A stretch of DNA of 64,000 bases, from NCBI RefSeq assembly GCF_003259745.1, contig NZ_QLMC01000005.1, positions 434,001 to 498,000 on the forward strand. The letters are read 5' to 3'. Positions within the stretch are counted from its first letter, which is position 1. Every line of letters starts with the position of its first letter. The notes beneath the pieces are model-generated. The model was not told the origin of the DNA. It saw only the letters and a list, made by a program, of their open reading frames with translations, and made no database searches. The DNA comes from Larkinella arboricola (lineage in GTDB: Bacteria > Bacteroidota > Bacteroidia > Cytophagales > Spirosomataceae). The position numbers and the translations under genes were made by a program. Of the stretch, positions 16,892 to 26,548 are shown one piece after another.

Positions 16892-17478
16892 TTACGACCT
16901 TAGGCTTAGAACTTCCTTCCGATCCGCGCTGGGTTGATATTGCGAAGATGAATCTGGGTGATATTCTGATCGATCACGCTTTTTGCGAACAGAAAGCCGC
17001 ATCGTCGTGCATCTCGCTGATTGTGCAGTATCCCGAACACGAAAAGCTCGTGGAGGTGCTGACGCCGGTGGTGGCCGAAGAATGGGGGCATTTTCAGCGC
17101 GTTTTGAAAGAACTTCGCAAACGGAATATTCCGCTGGGCAAACCCCGGAAGGACGAGTACGTGAATCAATTGCAGGGAATTCTGCGCAAACCGGGCGATC
17201 GCAACGAGCAGTTGATGGAAAAACTTCTGCTCAACGCCCTGATCGAAGCCCGCAGCGCCGAGCGGTTTAAGCTGCTGTCGGAAAGTCTGACGGACGAAAA
17301 CCTTCAGAAATTTTACCGCGAACTGATGATTTCGGAAGCAGGTCATTACCGCAACTTTATCGACCTGGCCGAAGAATACGTGCCCAAAGAGAAGGTCCGC
17401 AAACGCTGGAAGGAATTGCTGGAAGCCGAAGCGGAAATTATGAAAACGATGGAAGTGCGGGCCGACCGGTTCCACTGA
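16888..17478 (+). CDS. miaE: tRNA-(ms2io6A)-hydroxylase
   Basis: 196 residues. MiaE is a diiron monooxygenase that hydroxylates 2-methylthio-N6-isopentenyladenosine at position 37 of tRNAs. Ferritin-like ligands are visible: DHAFCEQKAASSCI (Glu), VVAEEWGHFQRV (E..H), LLNALIEARSAERF (Glu) and ELMISEAGHYRNF (E..H). The start is a GTG overlapping the upstream stop. The family in Bacteroidota is usually annotated this way, but enzymatic work comes from Salmonella. The hydroxylation needs oxygen, which again fits an aerobe. Confidence 0.9.
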   Translation: MITTLGLELPSDPRWVDIAKMNLGDILIDHAFCEQKAASSCISLIVQYPEHEKLVEVLTPVVAEEWGHFQRVLKELRKRNIPLGKPRKDEYVNQLQGILRKPGDRNEQLMEKLLLNALIEARSAERFKLLSESLTDENLQKFYRELMISEAGHYRNFIDLAEEYVPKEKVRKRWKELLEAEAEIMKTMEVRADRFH

Positions 17479-17507
17479 GTCGGTATTACACTTTTTAGTC
17501 TAGTAAA

Positions 17508-20459
17508 ATGTCATTTTTAAGTGAGGTTGCCCAGCATATTTTCCAGCGCCATCAAACGCAGATGGACAACGTATGGGTAATTGTACCAACGCGCCGGGCG
17601 GTTTCGGTCTTTCAGCAACACCTTAGCGAACAGGCCGATACACCGTTTTTGTCGCCCCATGTGCTGGCCGTCGATGACTTCATTACTCAGAGCGCGGGGG
17701 TGCTGCTGATCGATCCGGTTAGTCTGCTGTTTGAGCTATACGAAGTCTTCAAAGAGATTGATGCGTCGCTGGAATTCGGACGGTTTCTGAACTGGGCCAG
17801 CGTGCTCCTGACCGACTTCGACCGCATCGACCAGTACCTGATTTCGCCCTCCGAACTGTTCAGCTACCTGACGGCGGCCAAAGCCCTCGAACGCTGGAAA
17901 CTGGAAATTCCGGATGGACGCACGGCGAAGCTCGAAACCGCCGGTACACAACGGTATTTCAAGTTATTCGAGAATCTGGAAACCGCCTATCAGGCCCTGC
18001 ACGAACGGCTGCTGGCCAAGGGCTGGGCGTACCGGGGCATGGCCTACCGGCTGCTGGCCGAGCAGATTGAGGAGAAAGTGCGCGATAATCCGGCGTACGA
18101 ACAACTGTACTTTGTGGGCTTCAACGCCCTGAGCAAGTCGGAGGAGCAGATTGTTAAAACGCTGGTCAAGGCGCAGAAAGCTGAAATGCTTTGGGATACC
18201 GACGCGTACTACATGCAGTCGAGACGCCAGGAAGCTGGAAAAATGCTGCGGACCTACAAGGCCGAAGGCTGGAGCGGCCCCTGGACCTGGGAGCAGAACC
18301 TGCTGACGAATACACCCAAAAACATTCAGGTCATAGGCGTTCCGAATGCCAGTATGCAGGCCAAAGTGGCCAGCCAGTTATACCGCCAGAAAGCGGGTTC
18401 CGACGGCGGCACCACCGCTTTGGTGCTGGGCGACGAAACGCTGTTGTTACCCGTGTTGTATTCGCTCGGCGGACTGGTAACCGATCTGAACGTGACGATG
18501 GGGCTTTCGTTGCAGAATTCCCATTTATATACCCTGGTTGACGCCTTGTTCGAAATGCAGCGGACGGTGGTGGGGTTTCAGAAAAAAGACGGCAGTGGTA
18601 CGGTTTTTATCCCTAAATTTCATTACCGGCACGTTGTCAAAATCCTGAATCATCCGTTTGTCCGGCAGTACGAGCGGGTGAAGATAAACACGCTGGGCGA
18701 TACCGTGCCCCGCGTTATTCAGAAGACACTCAGCAACATCACCACCGATAACCTGGTCTACCTGGACGAGCGGCAACTGATCCAGATGGGCGAAAACGAC
18801 CCGCTTTTCGAGGTGCTGTTCCGCCAGTGGCCCGACGACAAACCGCTGGTCGTGATCCGTCAGTTTTACGCCCTGATTGATGTGCTGAAAGAAGTCTATG
18901 CCGAGCAGCAGGATGCCATCGAAGCCGAATACCTGTACCTGTTTCAGAATCTGCTGCGCCAGCTGGAAACCACGCTCGAACGGGAAGACCGCAACGAACT
19001 GGTCGACATCAGGAGTCTCAAGCAGTTTCTGTACGAACTGATCCGGCAGACCAGCATCCCGTTCGAAAGTGAGGGCGGCAGTGCGTTGCAGGTGATGGGG
19101 ATGCTCGAAACGCGGGCGCTGGATTTCGACCGGCTGATCATTCTGTCGGTGAACGAAGGCATTCTGCCCCAGTCGCGGAAGCTGAATTCCCTGCTGCCTT
19201 TCGACGCCTGTATGGCCGTTGGTTTGCCAACCTATCAGGATCAGGAATCGGTCATGTCGTACCACTTTTACCGGTTGCTGCAACGCGCCAAAGAGGTTTC
19301 GCTGCTTTATGTGACCTCCGCCGACGCCTACGGAACCAGCAAGGGCGAGAAAAGCCGGTTCATCCGCCAGCTTGAACACGAACTCGTTCCGGCTTCGAAA
19401 GGCATGGTAACCATCAGTTACCCGACGGTGCGGTTTGGGCAGGAGGCCGAGAAAAAACCAGTGCTGGACTCCGACGATTCGCTCGAAATTCCGAAAAGCG
19501 AGGCTATTCTGGAAAAATTGAGAAAAGAATTAGCGGGTCAGTTTAATCCGTCTAAAAACCGTACGTATGGTGGTCTTTATCCCACCTTGTTAAATAACTT
19601 TCTAAGCTGTTCGCTTAAGTACTATTTCAGCCGGGTGATCAGTATGCAGGAGGACGAGGACGTCAGCGACGAGATGGACGCGGCCGAATTTGGGCAGTGG
19701 ATTCATAACACACTCGAAATGCTCGACCAGCAGTACCGGATGGTGGGGCAGGAGGTCAGCGCCGAAACCGTGACCACCACGCTCAAACACAACTACGAGG
19801 AGCAGTTCAAAAACCGGGTGACTGAGTCGGGCGTCAATCGGTTGCTGTACCGGATTGGCGAAGACCTGATGGTGCGTTTTAACACCCTCCAGACGGAGAC
19901 GTACGGCACTAATCTGGAAGTGCTCCAAACCGAAGAAGAATGGGACACCAGCCTGGATGTCGACACCGCCATTGGCCCCCTGCGCGTCCGGATTGCCGGG
20001 AAAATCGACCGGGTTGAGCGGCTGCGGCAAGCCGACGGCTCAACCCTGATTCGGGTGGCCGACTATAAAACCGGTAAGGTGGAAGCCCGGGACGCCGACG
20101 TAAAAAGCATTGATCTGCTGCTGACCGATTCGCAAAAGGACAAGGCCCGCCAGTTGTGGCTGTACCAATACCTGGTTTATAAGAAAATGCTGCAAAACCG
20201 GGGTCTTCAGTTCGATAAGCAATGGATCGACGGAACCGACACCCGGGTTGTGGCCGGTTTTTACTCTTTCCGGAATCTGGAAGGCGGTTTTCTGGAAAAC
20301 AAGCTCTATCTGGGATCACCGGAAGAATTTGTGAGACAGACGGAAAATCATCTCCGAAAAATCATCGCTGACTTGTTTGATCCGGATCAGCCGTTCCGAA
20401 AAACGACCGAAAAAAAGATTTGCGAATGGTGTGAATACCGCAAATTGTGCGGCCGCTAA
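17508..20459 (+). CDS. AddB-like PD-(D/E)XK exonuclease with iron-sulfur cysteines
   Basis: 983 residues. The C-terminal nuclease shows the catalytic pattern IRVADYKTGKV (D..K) near residue 850. Four Cys are placed as in AddB-type nucleases: one in NNFLSCSLKYYF (about residue 703) and three at the end in CEWCEYRKLC, which would hold a 4Fe-4S cluster. The N-terminus has VWVIVPTRRAVSVFQQHL where AddB has a helicase-like region, and I see no GxGKT P-loop, so it is probably an inactive helicase scaffold. Such proteins pair with an AddA helicase-nuclease for double-strand break resection; no AddA gene is in the window. Its last four bases overlap the stop of the opposite gene. Confidence 0.86.
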   Translation: MSFLSEVAQHIFQRHQTQMDNVWVIVPTRRAVSVFQQHLSEQADTPFLSPHVLAVDDFITQSAGVLLIDPVSLLFELYEVFKEIDASLEFGRFLNWASVLLTDFDRIDQYLISPSELFSYLTAAKALERWKLEIPDGRTAKLETAGTQRYFKLFENLETAYQALHERLLAKGWAYRGMAYRLLAEQIEEKVRDNPAYEQLYFVGFNALSKSEEQIVKTLVKAQKAEMLWDTDAYYMQSRRQEAGKMLRTYKAEGWSGPWTWEQNLLTNTPKNIQVIGVPNASMQAKVASQLYRQKAGSDGGTTALVLGDETLLLPVLYSLGGLVTDLNVTMGLSLQNSHLYTLVDALFEMQRTVVGFQKKDGSGTVFIPKFHYRHVVKILNHPFVRQYERVKINTLGDTVPRVIQKTLSNITTDNLVYLDERQLIQMGENDPLFEVLFRQWPDDKPLVVIRQFYALIDVLKEVYAEQQDAIEAEYLYLFQNLLRQLETTLEREDRNELVDIRSLKQFLYELIRQTSIPFESEGGSALQVMGMLETRALDFDRLIILSVNEGILPQSRKLNSLLPFDACMAVGLPTYQDQESVMSYHFYRLLQRAKEVSLLYVTSADAYGTSKGEKSRFIRQLEHELVPASKGMVTISYPTVRFGQEAEKKPVLDSDDSLEIPKSEAILEKLRKELAGQFNPSKNRTYGGLYPTLLNNFLSCSLKYYFSRVISMQEDEDVSDEMDAAEFGQWIHNTLEMLDQQYRMVGQEVSAETVTTTLKHNYEEQFKNRVTESGVNRLLYRIGEDLMVRFNTLQTETYGTNLEVLQTEEEWDTSLDVDTAIGPLRVRIAGKIDRVERLRQADGSTLIRVADYKTGKVEARDADVKSIDLLLTDSQKDKARQLWLYQYLVYKKMLQNRGLQFDKQWIDGTDTRVVAGFYSFRNLEGGFLENKLYLGSPEEFVRQTENHLRKIIADLFDPDQPFRKTTEKKICEWCEYRKLCGR

Positions 20460-20842
20460 TCCCTTTTTCGCTGAAACGTCGCCGGTTTTTCCTTCGAGGT
20501 TTCGTTGAGCTGAATGGCTTCCTGTAGCAACTCCCGAATCAGTTCCTCGTTCACCTCGCCCGCCCGGATAACCAGCGACCGGACCGTTCTGCGGCCCCGG
20601 TTTTCGAGGACATTCTGCGCGTTGGTCAGTTCGTAACCGCGTAGAAAACAGAGATCAACCGCTACCTCGGAACTCCGGAGCGGGTTGAGGTAGCATAGCT
20701 GCCCTTTATGCGAATAAAAGGGCACTCCCCAATTAATTTTCTCCTGAATACGAGGAGCGGCTTCCAGGATTAATCGACGTATATGGTCCAATAGGCGATG
20801 AATTTCCGGGGTTTGTCGATTTATGTATTCGTCAACTGTCAT
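20456..20842 (-). CDS. DUF1801 (YdhG-like) protein
   Basis: 128 residues with the DUF1801 pattern: a helical N-terminus (INRQTPEIHRLLDHIRRL), EKINWGVPFYSHKGQLCYLN, VDLCFLRGYELTN and a C-terminal REL(L/I)-type helix. The family adopts a YdhG/YjdF-like fold and is uncharacterised; some members were named iron-chaperone-like from Bacillus work. Cytoplasmic. It is transcribed towards the AddB-like gene, and the two stops overlap by four bases. Confidence 0.82.
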   Translation of the reverse strand: MTVDEYINRQTPEIHRLLDHIRRLILEAAPRIQEKINWGVPFYSHKGQLCYLNPLRSSEVAVDLCFLRGYELTNAQNVLENRGRRTVRSLVIRAGEVNEELIRELLQEAIQLNETSKEKPATFQRKRD

Positions 20843-20895
20843 GGTTTGTTGTTATGCCGTAATTTCGGTGCTAAGTTAGCTGAAAAATCAAAATT

Positions 20896-20914
20896 CGACA
20901 GTAAAGCACTGTCG
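20896..20914. promoter_or_regulatory. Inverted repeat (CGACAGT-5-ACTGTCG), candidate operator of the efflux pair
   Basis: A perfect 7-bp dyad with a 5-bp spacer, 54 bp before the GTG of the membrane-fusion gene, in the divergent gap. The size fits a dimeric repressor. No regulator gene is adjacent. Confidence 0.35.
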
Positions 20915-20967
20915 GACGTTACTTTCCCAGTGGGCGTAATACCGCGCTCAGTTCAACATTTATTTCT

Positions 20968-22137
20968 GTGAAAAGGTGGATTGCAATTGGATTAGTGCTG
21001 CTGGTTGTTGGCGGCATTATTTATTACAACAAGGTCTCTAAACAACAATCAGGCGGAGGACCCGGCGGTAAGGGTGGTGCGCAGGCTGGCGGTGGTCCAG
21101 GTGGCCCCGGCGGAGCTGGTGGCCGGGGTGCTGGTGGACCAACACCCGTCAATGTGTTTGTGGTTGCTTCGCAGAATCTGAAAGATGAAGTGGTAGCGAC
21201 GGGCTCGCTGATTGCTGCTGAACAGGTAGATATTTACCCCGAAGTTTCGGGTCGGATTGTGCAATTAAACATTCAGGAAGGGCGTTCCGTTAGTCAGGGC
21301 ACGTTGCTGGTGAAACTGTATGACGGTGACTTACAGGCACAATTGCAGAAATTAAAAGCCGTTGAAGAAAATAATCGTCGAACCGAAGAGCGTAACAAAC
21401 AGTTACTCGAGCGAGGTGGGATCAGCCAGCAGGAATACGATATTGCCTCGACCAATTTGAAGAGCACACTGGCCGATATTGAATTGACCAAAGCGTCTAT
21501 CCGCCGGACTGAAATCCGGGCGCCGTTTTCCGGAACAATCGGTTTGCGGAACGTGAGTTTAGGGGCTGTTGTCAATCCGAATACGCTGATTGCGCGGTTG
21601 CAGCAAACCAACTCCATGAAGCTGGATTTTTCGGTTCCGGAGAAGTACGGATCGGCGGTGAAGATCGGTAGCACAATTTCGTTCCTGATCGACGGCTCGG
21701 ACAAGGTGTTTAACGGTTCGGTCTATGCGATTGAACCCGGCGTGGAAGAAGCGACCCGGAATTTGCGGATTCGGGCGCGGGTCGCTAATAATTCGGCGAA
21801 TTTGCGGCCTGGTAGCTTTGCAAAAGTAAACTTGGTGATCAACACCACGAATGCACTGGTGGTACCGACACAGTCAGTCATTCCGCAAACCCGTGGAAGC
21901 CAGGTAATTGTTATTGAGAATGGAAAGGCGGTTTTCAAAGATGTGAAAACCGGCTTACGGAACGCCAACGTAGTGGAAGTGACCCAAGGGCTGCAGCGGG
22001 GGGACACGGTGGCAACCACCGGTTTGATTTTCCTGCGGCCTGATGCACCGGTTAAAGTGGCCAAAGTGGACAAATTAACGGGAGAAGTTCTGCCTGCTGC
22101 CGGATCTGGGGCAGGTAATAGTGCCAGTATGAGATAA
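20968..22137 (+). CDS. RND efflux periplasmic adaptor (membrane fusion protein)
   Basis: 389 residues starting at GTG. A transmembrane anchor (WIAIGLVLLVVGGIIYYNKV) is followed by an unusually long Gly-rich linker (about residues 29-58, repeats of GGPGG). The HlyD-like fold follows: lipoyl half IYPEVSGRIVQLNIQEGRSV, a coiled-coil hairpin near residues 115-170 (EENNRRTEERNKQLLERGG), and the second half RAPFSGTIGLRNVSLGAVV. It links the inner-membrane pump to an outer-membrane channel. The gene lies 12 bp before the pump gene. No outer-membrane component is in this operon, so it may share one elsewhere. Confidence 0.93.
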   Translation: MKRWIAIGLVLLVVGGIIYYNKVSKQQSGGGPGGKGGAQAGGGPGGPGGAGGRGAGGPTPVNVFVVASQNLKDEVVATGSLIAAEQVDIYPEVSGRIVQLNIQEGRSVSQGTLLVKLYDGDLQAQLQKLKAVEENNRRTEERNKQLLERGGISQQEYDIASTNLKSTLADIELTKASIRRTEIRAPFSGTIGLRNVSLGAVVNPNTLIARLQQTNSMKLDFSVPEKYGSAVKIGSTISFLIDGSDKVFNGSVYAIEPGVEEATRNLRIRARVANNSANLRPGSFAKVNLVINTTNALVVPTQSVIPQTRGSQVIVIENGKAVFKDVKTGLRNANVVEVTQGLQRGDTVATTGLIFLRPDAPVKVAKVDKLTGEVLPAAGSGAGNSASMR

Positions 22138-22149
22138 CGAGCTAAATCG

Positions 22150-25100
22150 ATGAGTTTACCTTCTTTAAGTCTCCGGCGACCGGTTCTCGCCATGGTTATG
22201 TCGATCGTACTTATCCTGTTTGGGGTGATCGGCTTTACCTTTTTGGGCGTTCGCGAATACCCGGCCATTGACCCGCCGATTATTTCGGTGCGGACCAGTT
22301 ACGTGGGTGCCAACCCGGATATTATTGAATCACAGATTACTGAACCGATTGAAAAATCGCTGAACAGTATCGAAGGGATTCGCACCATTTCGTCGACCAG
22401 CGCCCTCGGCAGCAGTAATATCACCGTTGAATTTGAACTGGGGGCCGACCTGGAACGCGCGGCCAACGACGTGCGTGATAAAGTGGCGCAGGCGCAGCGT
22501 CAGTTGCCGCAGGATATCGACGCCCCACCGGTGGTGAGCAAGGCTGATGCCAACTCCGATCCCATTATTTTTCTTCCGGTTCAGAGCTCCTCCCGCAATG
22601 CGATGGAGCTTTCAGACTATGTCGAAAACGTATTGCAGGAGCGGCTGCAAACCATTCCGGGGGTTAGCCAGGTGATGGTATACGGGCTGAAACGTTCGGC
22701 CATGCGGCTTTGGATTGACCCGCACAAACTTTCGGCCTACCGACTGACGGCGCAGGATATTCAGGATGCGTTAACCCGGCAGAATGTCGAACTACCCGGC
22801 GGGAAAATCTACGGAAATAACACCGAACTAACGGTTAAAGCCGTTGGGCGCCTAACCACCGAGGACGACTTTAATAACCTGATTATCCGGCAGACGGCTA
22901 ACCAGATTATTCGGTTAAAAGATGTCGGATATGCGGTTTTAGGGCCGGAGAACGAGGAAGCGGCTGCCAAGCAGAATAATGCCTCGGGTGTTATTCTGGC
23001 CCTGATTCCTCAGCCGGGAGCCAATTATGTGGCCGTGGCCGACGAGTTCTATAAGCGTCTGGAAGATATCAAACGGGACCTCCCCGGAGATATTCAGCTG
23101 CTTGGTTCGGATGATAAAACGAAGTTTATTCGGAAGTCCATCGAAGAAGTGGCCGAAACCATTATCCTTTCGTTTATTCTGGTGGTCATTGTCATTTACC
23201 TGTTCTTCCGCGACTGGCTGATTTCAATTCGTCCGCTGATTGATATTCCGGTTTCGCTGATTGCGACCTTCTTTATCATGTATATCGCGGGCTTCAGTAT
23301 CAACGTCCTGACCCTGCTCGGGATCGTTCTGGCGACGGGGCTTGTGGTGGATGACGGGATTGTGGTTACGGAAAACATCTTCAAGAAAATTGAAGAAGGG
23401 ATGGATTTAAAGCGGGCGGCCAAAGAAGGCTCGGAAGAGATTTTCTTCGCCGTCATCTCCACATCTGCAACGCTGGCCATCGTGTTTCTGCCGGTGATCT
23501 TTCTGGAAGGATTTACAGGACGGCTTTTCCGGGAGTTTGGCGTTGTCGTGGCGAGTTCCGTATTGATCTCGGCTTTTGTTTCGCTCACCCTGACGCCGGT
23601 ACTGAGTGTCAAGCTCGTAAGCAAGGACCACGGGCGAGGTTCCTGGTTCTATAAAAAAACCGAACCCTTCTACCAGTGGCTTGACCGGAGTTATCGGTCG
23701 GCCCTGACGAAATTTATGGGCCGACGCTGGATTGCGGTCGGGATTATCGCGGTTTGTCTGGGCATTATTGTCTGGGTAGGTTCCAGCCTGAAATCGGAGC
23801 TGGCACCTTTGGAAGACCGGAGCCGCATTCGTATCCCGGTGACCGCGCCAGAAGGAACCAGCTACGAGGCCATGACCAAGATTATCGAAGGAGTTAATCA
23901 GTTTGTGCTGGATTCCGTACCCGAAACCAGTTACACGTTTAGTGTGGTGGCCCCGGGCAACTCGGCGGCCGGGGCGGTAAACTCCGGATTTATAAGTGTT
24001 AACCTGGTCGAACCGAGTGAACGTCAACGCTCACAGCAGCAAATCACGGATTACCTCGGCAAATACCTGCGAAGCTCCAGCGAAGCCCGGATGAATGCAA
24101 CGCAGGAACAGACGATTCAGGTAGGCCGCCGGGGTGGAGGGCTGCCGGTGCAGTTTGTGATTCAGAATCTGAATTTTGAAAAGCTACAGGAAAGTCTGCC
24201 CAAATTCATGGATGAGGTGCAGAAAGACCCGACGTTCCAGGGGTTTGATGTGGACTTGAAGTTTAACAAACCAGAACTAAATATTACGATTGATCGGGAG
24301 AAAGCCACCAACCTGGGCGTAACCGTGCAGGATGTCGCGCAGACGCTGCAACTGGCCCTGAGTAACCGCCGTCTAGCATACTTCCTGATGAATGGAAAGC
24401 AATACCAGGTGATCGGACAGGTATCACGCGATGACCGGGATGAACCGGTCGATCTGGCTTCGTTTTACGTTCGTAACAACGTGGGTGAGCTGGTTCAGCT
24501 GGATAACCTCGTGAAGTTCTCCGAAGTGTCGAGTCCCGCGCAGGTATATCACTTCAACCGGTTTAAAGCAGCGACCATTTCGGCGGGTCTGGCACCGGGT
24601 AAAACCATTGGGGATGGTGTGGAAGCCATGAATGCCATTGCCGCCCGGACCCTGGATGATACCTTCCAGACGGCTCTGTCGGGTTCCTCGCGCGACTACG
24701 CCGAAAGTTCATCGAATACGATGTTCGCTTTTGTGCTGGCGCTGGTGTTAATCTACCTTATCCTGGCCGCTCAGTTTGAGAGTTTTACCGACCCCTTTAT
24801 TATCATGCTGACGGTACCTCTGGCCGTGGCGGGGGCGCTTCTTTCGTTGTTCCTGTTTGATCAGACAATGAATATTTTCTCCCAGATCGGTATCATCATG
24901 CTCGTTGGTCTGGTGACGAAAAACGGTATTCTGATTGTTGAGTTTGCGAACGAGAAGCGTAAGGAAGGCATGAACAAGCTGGAAGCCGCCATTGAAGCAT
25001 CGGCCCTTCGGCTTCGTCCGATTCTGATGACCAGTCTGGTTACCGCTTGTGGTGCCCTGCCAATTGCGTTGGGTCTGGGAGCCGCGGCTAAAAGCCGGAT

Positions 25101-25305
25101 TCCGCTGGGGATTGTAATCGTGGGCGGGATTATCTTCTCCCTGATTCTGACCCTGTTTGTTATTCCGGCGATGTATTCGTTTATGTCGCGGTATAAATAC
25201 GTGGATAATTCCGTTTACGAAGACCATCCGCAGCCGCTTCAGCCATTGCCGGAACCCGAGCCCCGCAAGCGCAAAAGCGAGGAGCTGTACGGCGAAGAAG
25301 TATAA
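22150..25305 (+). CDS. RND multidrug efflux pump (HAE-1 / AcrB type)
   Basis: 1051 residues with the 12-TM, two-loop RND layout. TM1 is PVLAMVMSIVLILFGVIGFT. The proton-relay Asp pair is in TM4 (LATGLVVDDGIVVTENIF). The second half has LVTKNGILIVEFANEKRKEG. The VDDG form marks the hydrophobe/amphiphile exporter group rather than the metal (HME) group, whose motif is seen in the 44564 gene. It probably expels drugs, detergents or bile-like compounds. Its C-terminal tail (PQPLQPLPEPEPRKRKS) is Pro-rich. The gene is closed by the bidirectional hairpin shared with the opposite peptidase gene. Confidence 0.94.
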   Translation: MSLPSLSLRRPVLAMVMSIVLILFGVIGFTFLGVREYPAIDPPIISVRTSYVGANPDIIESQITEPIEKSLNSIEGIRTISSTSALGSSNITVEFELGADLERAANDVRDKVAQAQRQLPQDIDAPPVVSKADANSDPIIFLPVQSSSRNAMELSDYVENVLQERLQTIPGVSQVMVYGLKRSAMRLWIDPHKLSAYRLTAQDIQDALTRQNVELPGGKIYGNNTELTVKAVGRLTTEDDFNNLIIRQTANQIIRLKDVGYAVLGPENEEAAAKQNNASGVILALIPQPGANYVAVADEFYKRLEDIKRDLPGDIQLLGSDDKTKFIRKSIEEVAETIILSFILVVIVIYLFFRDWLISIRPLIDIPVSLIATFFIMYIAGFSINVLTLLGIVLATGLVVDDGIVVTENIFKKIEEGMDLKRAAKEGSEEIFFAVISTSATLAIVFLPVIFLEGFTGRLFREFGVVVASSVLISAFVSLTLTPVLSVKLVSKDHGRGSWFYKKTEPFYQWLDRSYRSALTKFMGRRWIAVGIIAVCLGIIVWVGSSLKSELAPLEDRSRIRIPVTAPEGTSYEAMTKIIEGVNQFVLDSVPETSYTFSVVAPGNSAAGAVNSGFISVNLVEPSERQRSQQQITDYLGKYLRSSSEARMNATQEQTIQVGRRGGGLPVQFVIQNLNFEKLQESLPKFMDEVQKDPTFQGFDVDLKFNKPELNITIDREKATNLGVTVQDVAQTLQLALSNRRLAYFLMNGKQYQVIGQVSRDDRDEPVDLASFYVRNNVGELVQLDNLVKFSEVSSPAQVYHFNRFKAATISAGLAPGKTIGDGVEAMNAIAARTLDDTFQTALSGSSRDYAESSSNTMFAFVLALVLIYLILAAQFESFTDPFIIMLTVPLAVAGALLSLFLFDQTMNIFSQIGIIMLVGLVTKNGILIVEFANEKRKEGMNKLEAAIEASALRLRPILMTSLVTACGALPIALGLGAAAKSRIPLGIVIVGGIIFSLILTLFVIPAMYSFMSRYKYVDNSVYEDHPQPLQPLPEPEPRKRKSEELYGEEV

Positions 25306-25341
25306 AACGAAAAACCGGCATCAGGCCGGTTTTTTCGTTTT
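25304..25341. terminator. Bidirectional terminator between efflux and subtilase genes
   Basis: AACCGGC and GCCGGTT around a TCA-type loop, with A-rich and T-rich flanks (AAAACGAAA.. ..TTTCGTTTT) extending the stem. It is shared by two convergent genes. Confidence 0.8.
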
Positions 25342-25357
25342 AAGCGTTAAAAGTGAT

Positions 25358-26548
25358 TCATACTTGCGGAGCGCGGGCCATGCCGGTACCCACGTCGGCC
25401 GGATCAAAACCGACTTTCAAACCCGTTTCGGTCCCGGAAGCGACCAGCTTGGCCATCAGAGTAGCCGGGGTTAGTAAGCCGGTTTTCATAATCTTTTCGG
25501 CCCACAAAGCCGCTACGCCCGCAACGTGCGGAGTGGCCATGCTGGTACCGCTCATCTGGGCAAAACCGCCACCGGGTTTTGCCGACAGGATTTTTACGCC
25601 CGGTCCGGAAATATTGGCCCCGGTGTTGGAGAACGGAGCCACAATGAACCCCTGTGTACTTTCACCCAGAGCCGCTACCGAAACAATGCCTTCCGACACG
25701 GCAGGTGGGCTGACCGAAATCTCAAAATCCGGATTAACATCCCGCTGGCTTTCGTTACCGGCTGCGGCAATGAGAATCGTCGCCTGGGAAAAAGAACCCT
25801 GAATGCGGATCAGGGCCGCCAGCCGCTCAAACAACTGCACATTGGCCCGGTAGCCTTCCAGTGCGTATGACGTTGCGAGTTCGGCCGGATAGCCCTGGCC
25901 GATCAGTTGTTTGACGAAACCGGGAAAATCCATACCCAGCGACATCGAAATCACGTTGGCACCGTTCTGGCCAGCCCACTGAATGGCGCTGACAATCTGA
26001 TCGCTGGAGCCACCCCCATTCTGGCCGAGCACTTTGCCGATGAGTGCCTTTTCAACGCCGGGCGCTACACCAATCCGGGTGTTGTTAGTAGCACGGCCGA
26101 AGATGGTTCCGGCGCAGTGGGTACCGTGGCCGTGCGGATCGCCGTTGCCTTCGCCCGTAAAGTCCTGTTCGATGATCTGGACACCCGCAAAAGCCGGGTG
26201 ACTGGCATCAATACCGGTGTCCAGTACGGCAACGACCACACCGGAGCCGGTAAACGGAGACGTGTCGGCTCCGACGGCTTTGATGCCCCAGGCAACGGTC
26301 TGCGCCGTTGCCCTGACGTTTTTTTTGACGTCAAGCGGCTCAATCAGGCTCATCGGAATGGCCGGGGCAACCGCCAGAATACTGGAATCACGCGTTACAG
26401 CCGACACCCTGCGAGGTTCGATCTCGTCAATTTCAACGGTCAGCCCTGCGGCTACCGACTCGACCGTACGAACTTGAGAAAGAGCCCCCAGGAAGGGATC
26501 GCGGGTGGCGCTTTGCGTGGTTCGGAGAATGATGTGTTTTTGTTTCAT
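25358..26548 (-). CDS. S8 family subtilisin-like serine peptidase, no signal peptide
   Basis: 396 residues. The catalytic triad is complete: Asp in VVVAVLDTGIDASHPAF, His in DPHGHGTHCAGTIFG, and Ser in SGTSMATPHVAGVAALW. The oxyanion Asn lies in LIAAAGNES. Residues 1 to about 95 precede the catalytic domain and may act as a pro-region, but no secretion signal is visible (start MKQKHIILRTTQSATRDPF). This points to cytoplasmic location or an unusual export route. Single gene. Whether it acts in housekeeping proteolysis or as a toxic effector is not decided by sequence. Confidence 0.88.
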   Translation of the reverse strand: MKQKHIILRTTQSATRDPFLGALSQVRTVESVAAGLTVEIDEIEPRRVSAVTRDSSILAVAPAIPMSLIEPLDVKKNVRATAQTVAWGIKAVGADTSPFTGSGVVVAVLDTGIDASHPAFAGVQIIEQDFTGEGNGDPHGHGTHCAGTIFGRATNNTRIGVAPGVEKALIGKVLGQNGGGSSDQIVSAIQWAGQNGANVISMSLGMDFPGFVKQLIGQGYPAELATSYALEGYRANVQLFERLAALIRIQGSFSQATILIAAAGNESQRDVNPDFEISVSPPAVSEGIVSVAALGESTQGFIVAPFSNTGANISGPGVKILSAKPGGGFAQMSGTSMATPHVAGVAALWAEKIMKTGLLTPATLMAKLVASGTETGLKVGFDPADVGTGMARAPQV

